From BPGL01 sp035463115 (GTDB lineage: Bacteria; Actinomycetota; UBA4738; HRBIN12): a DNA stretch of 64,000 nucleotides. Of the stretch, positions 1 to 9,058 are shown piece by piece (the first letter of the stretch is position 1; every line of letters begins with the position of its first letter). The notes beneath the pieces are model-generated. The model was not told the origin of the DNA. It saw only the letters and a program-made list of their open reading frames with translations, and made no database searches. The DNA is taken from assembly GCA_035463115.1 (NCBI GenBank), contig DATHTO010000005.1, positions 30,033 through 94,032 on the forward strand. Reading direction: 5' to 3'. A program made the translations under genes and the position numbers.

Positions 1-312
1 CGTCACCCTGCGGGCGAGGTCCGGAGCGCCGGGCGAGGGATAGGTCATCTCGTAGTACCGCTGCGGGAACCCGTAGAAGTCGTAGGTGAGCGGCGCGGCG
101 TCGGCGGTAGCCCCGACCGTGAGCGGCGCCGATTCCCAGTGCGCCGACACGATCAGGATCTGCTTCGGCTTCGGGAGCGTCGACGCCCATCCGGCGAGCT
201 GACCGACCCAGAGCTCGTCATCGACGAGCGGAGGCGCGCCGTGGCCGAGGTACAGCGCCGGCATGCGGCCGGAGCGTGCGTCGTGCTGCTCTTCCGTCTG
301 TTCCGTCGTCAT
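1..312 (-). CDS. DODA/LigB-type extradiol dioxygenase, N-terminal part (cut by window edge)
   Basis: Only the first 104 codons are present; the frame stays open to base 1, so the 3' end lies outside the window. The reading frame shows the hallmarks of the 4,5-DOPA extradiol dioxygenase (YgiD/LigB) family: LGHGAPP near residues 22-28 (His24 a likely metal ligand), SAHWES near 56-61 (His58 a second ligand) and YDFYGFP near 77-83. Family members open aromatic rings with one non-haem metal ion and act in the cytosol; the substrate cannot be told from sequence. The ATG at 310-312 is preceded on the minus strand by a purine-rich GAGAGGGG. The gene is divergent from otsA, with about 140 bases between them. 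The family call is secure; the physiological role is unknown. Confidence 0.85.
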   Translation of the reverse strand, partial: MTTEQTEEQHDARSGRMPALYLGHGAPPLVDDELWVGQLAGWASTLPKPKQILIVSAHWESAPLTVGATADAAPLTYDFYGFPQRYYEMTYPSPGAPDLARRVT

Positions 313-450
313 GCGAGCCCCTCTCGGAAGCAGCGTACGTCCGGAGCGCCGATCCGTTCGGGCCTCGGTCTCCGTCCGAGCGGCGCTTCTCTCGTTCGGG
401 ATAGGGTGACGGGGGGTAGACCAACCTCGACCGGAGGCAGGGAACCCGAC

Positions 451-2019
451 ATGAACGCTCTCGCGATCGAATCTCCGCTCGTCGTGGCATCGAACCGCGG
501 CCCCGTCTCGTTCTTCCCGGACGAGGCCGGTGACCTGCGCTCCGAGCGCGGCAGCGGCGGCCTGGTGACGGCGCTCGCCGGCGTGCTCTTCGAGGCCGAC
601 GCGACGTGGATCGCCGCGGCCATGACCGACGGCGATCGGCAGGTCGCGGCGTCGAACCAGACGGTCGAGGTCGATCCCGTCGGGCACATGGGGTTCCTCG
701 AGATCGCGAGCGATCGGTACGAGGGGTTCTACAACGGCATCGCGAACCACATCCTGTGGTTCATCCACCACCACCTGTGGGAGGTCGCGACCGATCCCGT
801 GTTCGACGAGGGCACCCTCCGCGCGTGGGACGACTACCGCGAGGTGAACCGGCAGTTCGCGCACGCGCTCGATGCGGAACAGGGCCGCAACCCCGTCTAC
901 CTGATCCAGGACTACCACCTGTCGCTCGTCCCGGGGTACCTGCGAGAGCTGCAGCCGCGAGCCCGGATCGCGCACTTCTCGCACACGCCGTTCGTCGGAC
1001 CGACGTTCATCCGCCTCCTGCCCGACGAGATGCGCGAGTCGTTGCTGCGCGGCATGCTCGGCGCCGACGTCCTCGGCTTCCAGTCCGAACAATGGGCCGA
1101 GAACTTCCTGCTGTGCGTGCGTGAGCTTCCGGGGGCCCGCGTCGATCTGCGTCGCCGTCGCGTCGCGATCGACGGGCGCACCGTCCTGGTGCGGAGCTAT
1201 CCGATCGCGCTCGATCCGGGACCGCTGCGCCGCACGGCCGCCAGCGCCGAGGTCAAGGCTCTGCGCAAGGAGCTCGAGGAGTGGAAGGGCGACGCGAAGC
1301 TGCTCCTGCGCGTCGACCGGATGGAGCTGTCGAAGAACGTTCCGCGGGGGTTCATGGCGTACGAGCGCTTCCTGTCCGATCACTCGAACTGGCACGGGCG
1401 CGTGAAGTTCCTCGCGTTGCTGCCGCCCTCGCGCACCGACATCCCGGAGTACGCGGCGTACGCGGATCGCTCCTTCGAGGAAGCCGAGCGCGTGAACGCG
1501 AAGTACGGGACCGACGACTGGCAACCGGTCGAGATCCGCGCGAAGGAGGACTACGTCGGCGCGGTCGCCGCGTACGGTCTCTACGACGCGCTCCTCGTGA
1601 ACCCGGTCTTCGACGGCATGAACCTCGTTGCGATGGAAGGCCCGCTCGTCAACAAGCGCAACGGCGTCCTCGTGCTCTCACGCAACGCCGGCGCCTTCGC
1701 GCGGCTGGGGCGCCACGCCGTTCCGGTGAACCCGTTCGACCTGAACGAGACGGCCGAGGCGATCCGGTTCGCGCTGGAGATGCCGACCGACCAACGGATG
1801 CGGCGGGCGCGAGGGCTCGCTCGCGCCGTCCTGGCGCACAGCCCGGCTCGGTGGTTGACGACGCAGCTCCGCGACGTCGACGCGGCGCAGGGGCTCGGCT
1901 CAGAGGGTGCGCAGCAGCTCGACGACGCCGGCGGGCCCTTCCACGACCACGTCGGCGGCTTCGCGCAGGGCCACGGGGGTTTCGTCACCGAGCACGGCGA
2001 CCTTCCGCACCAGCACTGA
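451..2019 (+). CDS. otsA: Trehalose-6-phosphate synthase-like glycosyltransferase (GT20), divergent
   Basis: A 522-residue GT20 protein expected to join a sugar nucleotide to a sugar phosphate, giving trehalose 6-phosphate for OtsB to dephosphorylate. I chose ATG 451 because GGAGGCAG lies 11 bases upstream and the N-terminal family motif VVASNRGP begins at about residue 11. Other landmarks are GSGGLVTAL (about 32-40), QDYHLSLVPGYLREL (about 151) and VDRMELSKNV (about 286-296). The C-terminal loop reads DGMNLVAMEG (about 388), where typical OtsA proteins have DGMNLVAKE. Several active-site segments deviate from classical OtsA, so a related glycoside phosphate is a possible alternative product. 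The last 120 bases overlap the 3' end of the convergent otsB gene, adding a tail of about 40 residues that need not be conserved. Confidence 0.85.
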   Translation: MNALAIESPLVVASNRGPVSFFPDEAGDLRSERGSGGLVTALAGVLFEADATWIAAAMTDGDRQVAASNQTVEVDPVGHMGFLEIASDRYEGFYNGIANHILWFIHHHLWEVATDPVFDEGTLRAWDDYREVNRQFAHALDAEQGRNPVYLIQDYHLSLVPGYLRELQPRARIAHFSHTPFVGPTFIRLLPDEMRESLLRGMLGADVLGFQSEQWAENFLLCVRELPGARVDLRRRRVAIDGRTVLVRSYPIALDPGPLRRTAASAEVKALRKELEEWKGDAKLLLRVDRMELSKNVPRGFMAYERFLSDHSNWHGRVKFLALLPPSRTDIPEYAAYADRSFEEAERVNAKYGTDDWQPVEIRAKEDYVGAVAAYGLYDALLVNPVFDGMNLVAMEGPLVNKRNGVLVLSRNAGAFARLGRHAVPVNPFDLNETAEAIRFALEMPTDQRMRRARGLARAVLAHSPARWLTTQLRDVDAAQGLGSEGAQQLDDAGGPFHDHVGGFAQGHGGFVTEHGDLPHQH

Positions 2020-2637
2020 GTCACCGCGCCGCCCGGCGTACCGGTCGAGCGCGTCGAACGCCTCCAGGTCGGCGACGTCGTCGCCCGCGTACAGCGCCGC
2101 GGCCGGCTCAGCGTCGTCGAGGATCGCGGACACAGCCTCACCCTTGCCGCCAGCACCGGCGGGCGCCAGTTCCCAGACCCGCTTGCCGGCGAGGACGCGG
2201 AACCCCGCCCGCGTCGCCACGGCGTCGAGCACCGGAAGGAGCGCCGCAGCCGCCCCGTCGGGATCCGCGGTGTTCCGGTAGTGCACCGCCACCGACGCCC
2301 CCTTGGCCTCGACCTGCGTCCCGTCGATCGCGTCCGCCGCGCGCGCGACCTCCTCGACGACCGCCGGCGGCACCGGTGGCAGCCCTTCGAAGCCGTACAG
2401 CCCCGCGATCCGCAACCCGTCGACCGGGCCGAGCAGCCGGCGGACGACCTCGGACGGGCGTCCCGTCACGATCCACACCGAGGCGACCCGGCCGACGAGC
2501 GCAGCGAGCGCAGCCGACGCGCCGCTCACCGGTCGAGCGTCTTCGGGCCGCTCGACGATGGGCGCGAGCGTCCCGTCGAAGTCGAGCAGCACGACCGCCT
2601 CGGCTCGCCGCTCGCGGACCGCGGCGAGGTCGATCAC
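1900..2637 (-). CDS. otsB: Trehalose-6-phosphate phosphatase
   Basis: A 245-residue HAD-superfamily phosphatase that removes phosphate from trehalose 6-phosphate to release trehalose. The motif DFDGTLAP at about residues 19-26 supplies the nucleophilic Asp and the acid/base Asp. IVTGRPSEVV, GLYGFEG and a late GDDVADLEAF (the Mg-binding acidic motif) follow in the OtsB order. Length is normal for single-domain OtsB. I chose GTG 2635-2637 because it overlaps the stop of the upstream GH15 gene as GTGA, indicating translational coupling. The gene converges on otsA and their ends overlap by 120 bases. The identification is strong. Confidence 0.93.
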   Translation of the reverse strand: MIDLAAVRERRAEAVVLLDFDGTLAPIVERPEDARPVSGASAALAALVGRVASVWIVTGRPSEVVRRLLGPVDGLRIAGLYGFEGLPPVPPAVVEEVARAADAIDGTQVEAKGASVAVHYRNTADPDGAAAALLPVLDAVATRAGFRVLAGKRVWELAPAGAGGKGEAVSAILDDAEPAAALYAGDDVADLEAFDALDRYAGRRGDSVLVRKVAVLGDETPVALREAADVVVEGPAGVVELLRTL

Positions 2638-4487
2638 GGCGGCGTCCTCACCGCGGCGGCGCGCCCCGACGGCACCCGCAGCCGCGGAAGGAGCCCCAGC
2701 CGGCGACGCCGCTCCGACGGCCCCGTCACGCCGCGGGAGAGGTTCCGAGCCGTTCCGATCAGCGAGACGTGGGAGAACGCCTGGGGGAAGTTCCCGAGCA
2801 TCCGTCCGCGGACGGGGTCGTACTCCTCGGCGAGGAGCCCCACGTCGTTCCGCACCTCGAGGACGCGCTCGAACAGCGCCCGCGCCTCGTCGTCGCGGCC
2901 TTGGAGCGCGAGGCAGTCGGCGTACCAGCACGTGCACGCGATGAACGCACCCTCGGCCCCGTGGAGACCGTCGACGCCGGTCGACGTGTCGTAGCGGTGG
3001 ATGAAGCCGTCGACCATCAGCCGTTCGCCGATCGCCGCGACGGTTCCCGTGACGCGTTCGTCGTGGGCGGGGAGGAACCCGACGAGCGGCATCATCAGCA
3101 GCGACGCGTCGAGGTCCGACGAGCCGTACGACTGGGTGAACGACCCGAGGGTGGCGTCGAACCCCTCGCGGCACACCTCGTCGTGGATCTCGTCGCGGAT
3201 CGCACGCCACCGGTCGACGGGACCCGCGAAGCCGAAGAGCTCGACGTCGCGGATCGCGCGGTCCACGCCGACCCACGCCATCACCTTCGAATGAGTGAAG
3301 TGACGCCGGCCGCCGCGGACCTCCCAGATGCCTTCGTCGGGCTCGCGCCAGCGGGACTCCAGCATGTCCATCAGCCGCAGTTCGATGTTCCAGACCGCCG
3401 ACTCGTGCGGGAGCCCCTCGCGGGCGGCCTGGTGGAACAGGTCGAGGACCTCGCCGTAGACGTCGAGCTGGAACTGACCGCCGGCGTCGTTCCCGACGCG
3501 CACGGGACCGGACCCCTCGTACCCGTCGAGCCAGGGGAGCTCCGTCTCGGGGAAGCGGCGCTCCCCCGCGAGGCCGTACATGATCTTCAGGTCGCGCGGG
3601 TCGCCGGCGATCGCGCGGAGGAGCCACTCCCGCCAGGCTTCGGCTTCGCGCTCGTAGCCCGCCATCAGCATCGCGTAGAGCGTCAACGTCGCGTCGCGGA
3701 GCCAGCAGAAGCGGTAGTCCCAGTTCCGCTCGCCGCCGAGGGACTCCGGGAGGGACGTCGTGACGGCGGCCACGATCCCCCCGGTGGGTCGGTAGGTCAT
3801 CGCCTTCAGCGTGATCAGCGAGCGGACGACCGCGTCGCGCCAGTCGCCCCGGTAGGTGCACCGCCGCGCCCATTCCCGCCAGAACCGGGTCGTGTTGCGG
3901 GCCGCATCCCACGGATCGATCGGCGGAGGCGCGTCCACGTGCGACGGATGCCACACGAGCACGAACGATTCCCGCTGCCCGGCACGCACCACGAACGCCG
4001 CCGTCGCCTCCCCCGTCACGATCTCGAGCGGAACGTCGGTCCGGAGCTCGACCGCGTCGGGCCCCGCGACCGCCGAGAAGCCGCGCCGGGCCGGGCGCAT
4101 CCACGGGATCGCTGCGCCGTAGTCGAACCGCAGGTTCAGCTCCATCCGCATCGGCACCGTGCCGCTGACGCCCTCCACCAGACGGACGACCCGCGCCTGT
4201 CCCTTCCGCGGGGTCATGAAGTCGGTGACGCGGACCGTGCCCGACGGCGTCTCGTGCAGCGTCTCGAGGACGAGGGCGTCGTCGCGATAGGCGCGGGTCG
4301 AGCGGGTCGGCGCCACGGCCGGCCCGAGGGCCCAGCGCCCGTGCGAGCCGTCCCCGAGCAGCGCGGCGAAACAGGCGCCCGAGTCGAACCGTGGCAGGCA
4401 GAGCCAGTCGATCGAGCCGTCCCGCCCCACGAGCGCGCCGGTGTGCGTGTCACCGATCAGCGCGTAGTCCTCGAGGGGGAGCGGCAT
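2634..4487 (-). CDS. GH15 glycoside hydrolase (trehalase or glucoamylase)
   Basis: A 617-residue GH15 enzyme with the full family layout: an N-terminal beta-sandwich beginning with DGSIDWLCLPRFDSG (about 23-37), then an (alpha/alpha)6 barrel with NWDYRFCWLRDATL (about 253). Probable catalytic glutamates lie in GIWEVRG (about 384) and LLAEEYDP (about 547). The family includes glucoamylases and the mycobacterial-type alpha,alpha-trehalases. The neighbours otsA and otsB make trehalase the better guess, but substrate is not decided by sequence. No signal peptide is seen, so it is probably cytosolic. The ATG is 8 bases from TAACGT (minus strand, 4496-4501), suggesting a leaderless mRNA. The stop overlaps the otsB start. 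Confidence 0.9.
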   Translation of the reverse strand: MPLPLEDYALIGDTHTGALVGRDGSIDWLCLPRFDSGACFAALLGDGSHGRWALGPAVAPTRSTRAYRDDALVLETLHETPSGTVRVTDFMTPRKGQARVVRLVEGVSGTVPMRMELNLRFDYGAAIPWMRPARRGFSAVAGPDAVELRTDVPLEIVTGEATAAFVVRAGQRESFVLVWHPSHVDAPPPIDPWDAARNTTRFWREWARRCTYRGDWRDAVVRSLITLKAMTYRPTGGIVAAVTTSLPESLGGERNWDYRFCWLRDATLTLYAMLMAGYEREAEAWREWLLRAIAGDPRDLKIMYGLAGERRFPETELPWLDGYEGSGPVRVGNDAGGQFQLDVYGEVLDLFHQAAREGLPHESAVWNIELRLMDMLESRWREPDEGIWEVRGGRRHFTHSKVMAWVGVDRAIRDVELFGFAGPVDRWRAIRDEIHDEVCREGFDATLGSFTQSYGSSDLDASLLMMPLVGFLPAHDERVTGTVAAIGERLMVDGFIHRYDTSTGVDGLHGAEGAFIACTCWYADCLALQGRDDEARALFERVLEVRNDVGLLAEEYDPVRGRMLGNFPQAFSHVSLIGTARNLSRGVTGPSERRRRLGLLPRLRVPSGRAAAVRTPP

Positions 4488-4557
4488 CCCGCAGGACGTT
4501 ACCGGTCGGGCGGCCCATGCGCGCCGAAGGGCCGCTCGGAAGATCGATCCGACGACC

Positions 4558-5790
4558 TCAGCCGAGGACCGAGAGGAACTCGTCGAGGTTCGGCGTCACG
4601 TGGTACGTCGGCTCGACGTGGCCTTCGAACGCCTCGATCGTCTTGTACCCGTTGCCCGTGACGTAGGCGACGGTCTCTTCGTCTGGTCGGATCGCGCCCT
4701 GGTCGACGAGACGTTTGAGGTTCGCGATCGTCACGCCGCCGGCCGTCTCGGTGAACACGCCCTCGGTCTCGGCGAGCAGGTGGATGCCGCCGCGGATCTC
4801 GTCCTCGGTGCACCACTCGATCGCCCCGCCGGTCTCCCGGGCGACCTTCAAGGCGAAGTACCCGTCGGCCGGGTCGCCGATCGCCAGCGAACGGGCGATC
4901 GTGCTCGGCTTGACCGGTGTCACGTCGTCGGCACCGTCGCGGAACGCCTGCGCGACGGGACGACAGCCCTCGGGCTGGGCGCCGCTGACCCGGTATGGCT
5001 TCGCGTCGACGGCGCCGATCGCGATCAGCTCCGCGAACGCGCGATGGATCTTCGTGAGCAGCGCGCCGGACGCGATCGGCACGACGACGTGGTCGGGCAG
5101 GCGCCACCCGAGCTGTTCCGCCGTCTCGAAGCCGAGCGACTTCGAGCCCTCGGCGTAGTACGGACGCATGTTGACGTTCACGAAGGCCCACGGCAGCGCC
5201 TCGGCGACCTCGCTGCACAGGCGGTTCACGTCGTCGTAGTTGCCCTTCACCGCGACGACCTTCGCGCCGTACACCTCGGTCGCGATGATCTTCGCGCGCT
5301 CGAGGTCGTCGGGCACGAACACGTAGCACTCGATCCCTGCCTTCGCGGCGTGGGCCGCGGTCGCGTTCGCGAGGTTGCCCGTCGACGCGCACGAGATGGC
5401 ATCGAAGCCGAACGCACGTGCCATCGTCGTCGCCACGCTCACGACGCGGTCCTTGAAGGAGTTCGACGGATTGACCGAGTCGTCCTTGATCCACAGCCGC
5501 TCGAGCCCGAGCCTGCGCGCGAGGTTGTCGGCGCGCCGCAGCGGCGTGAAGCCGGCCCCGAGGTCGACCCGCTCGATCCCTGGACCACCCGGCAACAGCG
5601 ACTCGTATCGCCACAGCGTCGGCGGACCGTTCTCCGCGGCCTTCCGGAACGCCATGCCGTCGACGGTGTCGAGGTCGTACGCGGGCTCGAGCGGCCCGAA
5701 GCATTCCTCGCAGATCGTCAGCGGCTCGACCGCGTACCGTGCTCCACAGATCCTGCACTGCAACGCGGCAGGGGTCGTGATCGCGGTCAC
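4558..5790 (-). CDS. thrC: Threonine synthase
   Basis: A 410-residue PLP enzyme converting O-phosphohomoserine to threonine. The N-terminus carries a zinc-ribbon-like pair C12xxC15...C27xxC30, common in actinobacterial and archaeal ThrC. The PLP lysine is K113 in NPSNSFKDR, with SCASTGNLANA (phosphate-binding loop region) and the C-terminal GNGYKT segment following. The GTG at 5788-5790 overlaps the ilvD stop as GTGA, so this start is preferred; an alternative GTG one codon upstream is possible. With ilvD it forms a two-gene operon: threonine feeds isoleucine synthesis, in which IlvD acts later. Family assignment is confident. Confidence 0.93.
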   Translation of the reverse strand: MTAITTPAALQCRICGARYAVEPLTICEECFGPLEPAYDLDTVDGMAFRKAAENGPPTLWRYESLLPGGPGIERVDLGAGFTPLRRADNLARRLGLERLWIKDDSVNPSNSFKDRVVSVATTMARAFGFDAISCASTGNLANATAAHAAKAGIECYVFVPDDLERAKIIATEVYGAKVVAVKGNYDDVNRLCSEVAEALPWAFVNVNMRPYYAEGSKSLGFETAEQLGWRLPDHVVVPIASGALLTKIHRAFAELIAIGAVDAKPYRVSGAQPEGCRPVAQAFRDGADDVTPVKPSTIARSLAIGDPADGYFALKVARETGGAIEWCTEDEIRGGIHLLAETEGVFTETAGGVTIANLKRLVDQGAIRPDEETVAYVTGNGYKTIEAFEGHVEPTYHVTPNLDEFLSVLG

Positions 5791-7466
5791 CACGTGACCG
5801 CCCCGTGATCGGCGCTGCCGACGGTGCGCGCGTACTTCGCGAGCGCTCCCTGCGTGTACCTCGGCTCCGGCGCCACCCAAGCCGCGCGCCGTGCCGCGAG
5901 CGCATCGTCGTCGACGAGCACCTGGATCGTGCGTGCGTCGGCATCGATGCGGATCGTGTCGCCCTCCGCGACGAGCGCGATCGGTCCGCCGACGAACGCC
6001 TCGGGCGCGATGTGACCGACCGAATAGCCCTTCGTGGCGCCGCTGAAACGGCCGTCGGTGATCAGCGCGACGTCCTTGCCGAGGCCTGCGCCGGCGACCG
6101 CGGCCGTCACCGCGAGCATCTCCGGCATGCCCGGCGACCCCTTCGGACCCTCGTAGCGGATCACGATCACGTCGCCGGGTACGCTCGGGCCTCCCGTCCC
6201 GGCGTCGAACGCGGCCTGCTCGGAATCGAACGGGCGAGCGCGACCCTCGAACACGAGCGACTCCGCTCCAGCGGCCTTCACCACGGCCCCGTCGGGCGCG
6301 AGGTTCCCACGCAGGATCGCGATGCCGCCCCACGGATGGATCGGTGCGCTCGCCGCGCGGACGATCTCGCCGTCGGGCGCCGGCGGCGGAGACGCTTCGA
6401 GGTTCTCCGCGATCGTTCGACCCGTCACCGTCATGCAGTCGCCATCGAGCAGCCCGAGATCGAGGAGCTCCTTCATCACGACGGGCACGCCACCGACACG
6501 GTCGAGGTCGCTCATCACGAAGCGACCGGCCGGACGCACGTCGACGAGGTGGGGGACGCGCCTCGAGATGCGGTCGAAGTCGTCGAGCTCGAGATCGACG
6601 TGTGCCTCGCGGGCGATCGCGAGCAGGTGGAGCACCGCGTTCGTCGATCCGGCGATCGCCATCACGACCGCGATCGCGTTCTCGAACGCCGCGCGCGTGA
6701 GGATCTGCCGGGGACGCAGATCCATCTCGAGGACCTTCGTCGCCGCGATGCCGGACTCCCGCGCCGCGACCTCGAGGCGGTAATCGACGGCGGGCGGCGA
6801 TGCGCTGCCGGGGAGCGACATGCCGATCGCCTCGCCCACGGCGGCCATCGTGTTCGCCGTGTACATGCCGGCGCACGATCCCGTCGTCGGGCACGCCGCC
6901 CGCTCGATGTCGCGGAGCTCGGCATCGCTCATCGACCCCTTCGCGTGCGCGCCCACCGCCTCGAACACGTCTTGGATCGTGATGTCACGTCCCTGGTAGG
7001 TGCCGGGCAGGATCGTTCCGCCGTAGAGGTAGACGCTCGGCAGGTCGAGACGGGCCATCGCCATGAGCATCCCGGGCTCGGACTTGTCGCATCCCGCGAT
7101 CCCGACGAGACCGTCCATCCGTTCGGCGTGCATCACGAGCTCGACGGAGTCCGCGATCAGATCGCGGCTCATCAGCGACGCCTTCATCCCCTCGTGTCCC
7201 ATCGCGATGCCGTCGGAGACGGCGATCGTCGTGAACTCGATCGGAACCGCGTCGCCCTGCCGAACGCCCTCCTTCGCGAGCGCGGCGAGCTTGTCGAGGT
7301 GGTAGTTGCAGGGCGTCACCTCGTTCCAGCTCGAGGCGACGGCGACCTGCGGCTTGCCGAAGTCGTCCTCGCTGAAGCCGACGGCGCGCAGGTAGGCCCG
7401 CGCCGGCGCGCGCTGCGGCCCCTCCGTGACCTCCCAGCTGCGAGGACGGTTCCGACCCTCTGCCAT
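5787..7466 (-). CDS. ilvD: Dihydroxy-acid dehydratase
   Basis: A 559-residue IlvD/Edd-family dehydratase that converts 2,3-dihydroxy-3-methylbutanoate or its ethyl analogue to the 2-keto acids of valine and isoleucine. It has the expected iron-sulfur cysteines in TPCNYHLD (about residue 53), GCDKSEPGML (about 120) and TTGSCAGMYTANTM (about 190), and the C-terminal GRFSGATKGYSVGH. Length matches IlvD rather than the longer Edd. ATG 7464-7466 is preceded by a GGGGG-rich ribosome site about 7 bases away; the frame is open further upstream but lacks conserved sequence. The stop overlaps the thrC start. I looked for an attenuator leader in the 130 bases upstream and saw no convincing one. Confidence 0.95.
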   Translation of the reverse strand: MAEGRNRPRSWEVTEGPQRAPARAYLRAVGFSEDDFGKPQVAVASSWNEVTPCNYHLDKLAALAKEGVRQGDAVPIEFTTIAVSDGIAMGHEGMKASLMSRDLIADSVELVMHAERMDGLVGIAGCDKSEPGMLMAMARLDLPSVYLYGGTILPGTYQGRDITIQDVFEAVGAHAKGSMSDAELRDIERAACPTTGSCAGMYTANTMAAVGEAIGMSLPGSASPPAVDYRLEVAARESGIAATKVLEMDLRPRQILTRAAFENAIAVVMAIAGSTNAVLHLLAIAREAHVDLELDDFDRISRRVPHLVDVRPAGRFVMSDLDRVGGVPVVMKELLDLGLLDGDCMTVTGRTIAENLEASPPPAPDGEIVRAASAPIHPWGGIAILRGNLAPDGAVVKAAGAESLVFEGRARPFDSEQAAFDAGTGGPSVPGDVIVIRYEGPKGSPGMPEMLAVTAAVAGAGLGKDVALITDGRFSGATKGYSVGHIAPEAFVGGPIALVAEGDTIRIDADARTIQVLVDDDALAARRAAWVAPEPRYTQGALAKYARTVGSADHGAVTW

Positions 7467-7600
7467 GAACGAACCCCCGATGCGACACGACGCCCGAAGG
7501 GCGCGCGGCCAAGAGATGGAAAGGCCACCACGGTAGCAACGCCGCACGGAGGCCGACCCGCCTCGGCGGGCGCGGTCGGCTCGATTACGCTACGCGCCCG

Positions 7601-9019
7601 ATGGCTCCCGTCGCCCTGCCTCCCAACGCCGGCCGCAGCTGGTGGCTCCGCGACGCGCTCGCCGACGACGACGCGCCGCCGTCACCGCCGCTCGACCGCG
7701 ACACCGAGGCCGACGTCGTGATCCTCGGCGGCGGCTACACCGGGATGTGGACCGCATGGTTCCTGAAGGAGCTCGATCCCGGCGTCGACGTCGTGATCCT
7801 CGAGCAGGACATCTGCGGCGGCGGCCCCAGCGGACGCAACGGCGGCTTCCTGAACTCCTTCTGGCACGGGCTTGCGACGCTGACTCGCGAGTTCGGCGAC
7901 GAGGAGGCGGTGCGGCTCTGCGAGGCGGGCGAGCGGAGCGTCGTCGAGATCGGTGCGTGGTGCGAGGAGCACGGCGTCGACGCGTGGTTCCGCCACGACG
8001 GCGAGCTGAACGTCGCATCGTCACCCGTGCAGGTCGGCGAGTGGGCGAGCCTCATCATGGCGGCCGATCGCCTCGGCATCGCCGACCGCTTCCGCGTGCT
8101 GGACCGCGACGGCGTGCGGCGCGTGATCGACTCGCCGGTGTTCGAGGGCGGGGTCCTGTCGACCGACGGCGCCACGGTGCAGCCGGCGCGACTCGCGCGC
8201 GGGTTGCGTCGCGTCCTGCTCGAGCGCGGCGTCAGGATCCACGAGCGGACGCCCGCGCGACGGTTCGGCGCCGGGTCCGCCACCGTCGTCGACACGCCCG
8301 ACGGCACGGTGCGCGCGGGCGCGGCCGTCATCGGCCTGAACGCGTGGGCCGCCCACTGGCGCCGTTTCCGCCGGACGCTCACCGTGCGTGGCTCGTACAT
8401 CGTCCTCACCGCGCCCGCTCCCGAGAAGCTCGAGGCGATCGGATGGACCGACGGCAAGGGCTTGTCGGACTTCCGCGCAGCGCTGCACTACGTGCGCACG
8501 ACACCCGACGGGAGGATCGCGTTCGGGGTCGGCGGGATGCAGCCGAACCTCGCGCGACGGATCGACCCTCGCTTCGCGTACGACGAGCGGTCGATCCGGA
8601 TCGCGATCGAGGACCTGCACCGGATGTTCCCGACGTTCGCCGACGTTCCGATCGAGGCTGCGTGGGGAGGTCCGATCGACGTCCACGGGTCGCACCTGCC
8701 GTCGTTCGTGACGCTCGACGGCGGCAACGTCCACGTCGGCCACGGGTACACCGGCAACGGCGTCGGACCGGCCCACCTCGGCGGCAAGATCCTGGCCCAC
8801 AAGGCGCTGCATCGCGACGACGACGTCCTGCGGTTACCGGTCGTCGACCTCGAGCCGAAGCGGTTCCCTCCCGAGCCCATCAAGTCGCCGGGAGCGGCGG
8901 TCGCCAACCTGGCCATCCTCGCGAAGGACCAGGCCGAAGACGGCGGCGCCGAGCCGAACCCGTTCGTCGACTTCGTCGCGAGGCTCCCGCGCCGGCTCGG
9001 CTACAACCTCGGACCGTAG
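7601..9019 (+). CDS. FAD-dependent amine/amino-acid oxidoreductase (DAO family), copy 1
   Basis: A 472-residue flavoprotein of the DadA/glycine-oxidase superfamily (PF01266). The Rossmann FAD motif VVILGGGYTGMWTAWFLKE (about 45-63) is followed by the acidic ribose-binding ILEQD and by CGGGPSGRNGGF, the segment seen in gamma-glutamylputrescine oxidase-like proteins. The C-terminus has GYTGNGVGPAHLGG, which closes over the flavin. Such enzymes oxidise secondary or primary amines with FAD; the substrate is unknown. The next gene is a clear paralogue. The ATG lies 9 bases from TACGCT (7586-7591), consistent with a leaderless transcript. No ribosome site is evident. Confidence 0.88.
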   Translation: MAPVALPPNAGRSWWLRDALADDDAPPSPPLDRDTEADVVILGGGYTGMWTAWFLKELDPGVDVVILEQDICGGGPSGRNGGFLNSFWHGLATLTREFGDEEAVRLCEAGERSVVEIGAWCEEHGVDAWFRHDGELNVASSPVQVGEWASLIMAADRLGIADRFRVLDRDGVRRVIDSPVFEGGVLSTDGATVQPARLARGLRRVLLERGVRIHERTPARRFGAGSATVVDTPDGTVRAGAAVIGLNAWAAHWRRFRRTLTVRGSYIVLTAPAPEKLEAIGWTDGKGLSDFRAALHYVRTTPDGRIAFGVGGMQPNLARRIDPRFAYDERSIRIAIEDLHRMFPTFADVPIEAAWGGPIDVHGSHLPSFVTLDGGNVHVGHGYTGNGVGPAHLGGKILAHKALHRDDDVLRLPVVDLEPKRFPPEPIKSPGAAVANLAILAKDQAEDGGAEPNPFVDFVARLPRRLGYNLGP

Positions 9020-9058
9020 GCGTGGCGACGACGCGGTGCCGACCGTGACGACCGCGCC

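Noticed and set aside
1281..4661. A long plus-strand frame across otsA, otsB and the GH15 gene
   Set aside because: Arg/Pro-rich shadow; the three real genes have full family motifs and matching start signals.
7467..7600. Attenuator leader peptide or riboswitch before ilvD
   Set aside because: No run of Ile/Val/Leu codons followed by alternative hairpins, and no recognisable riboswitch core; only a small hairpin near 7491-7505.
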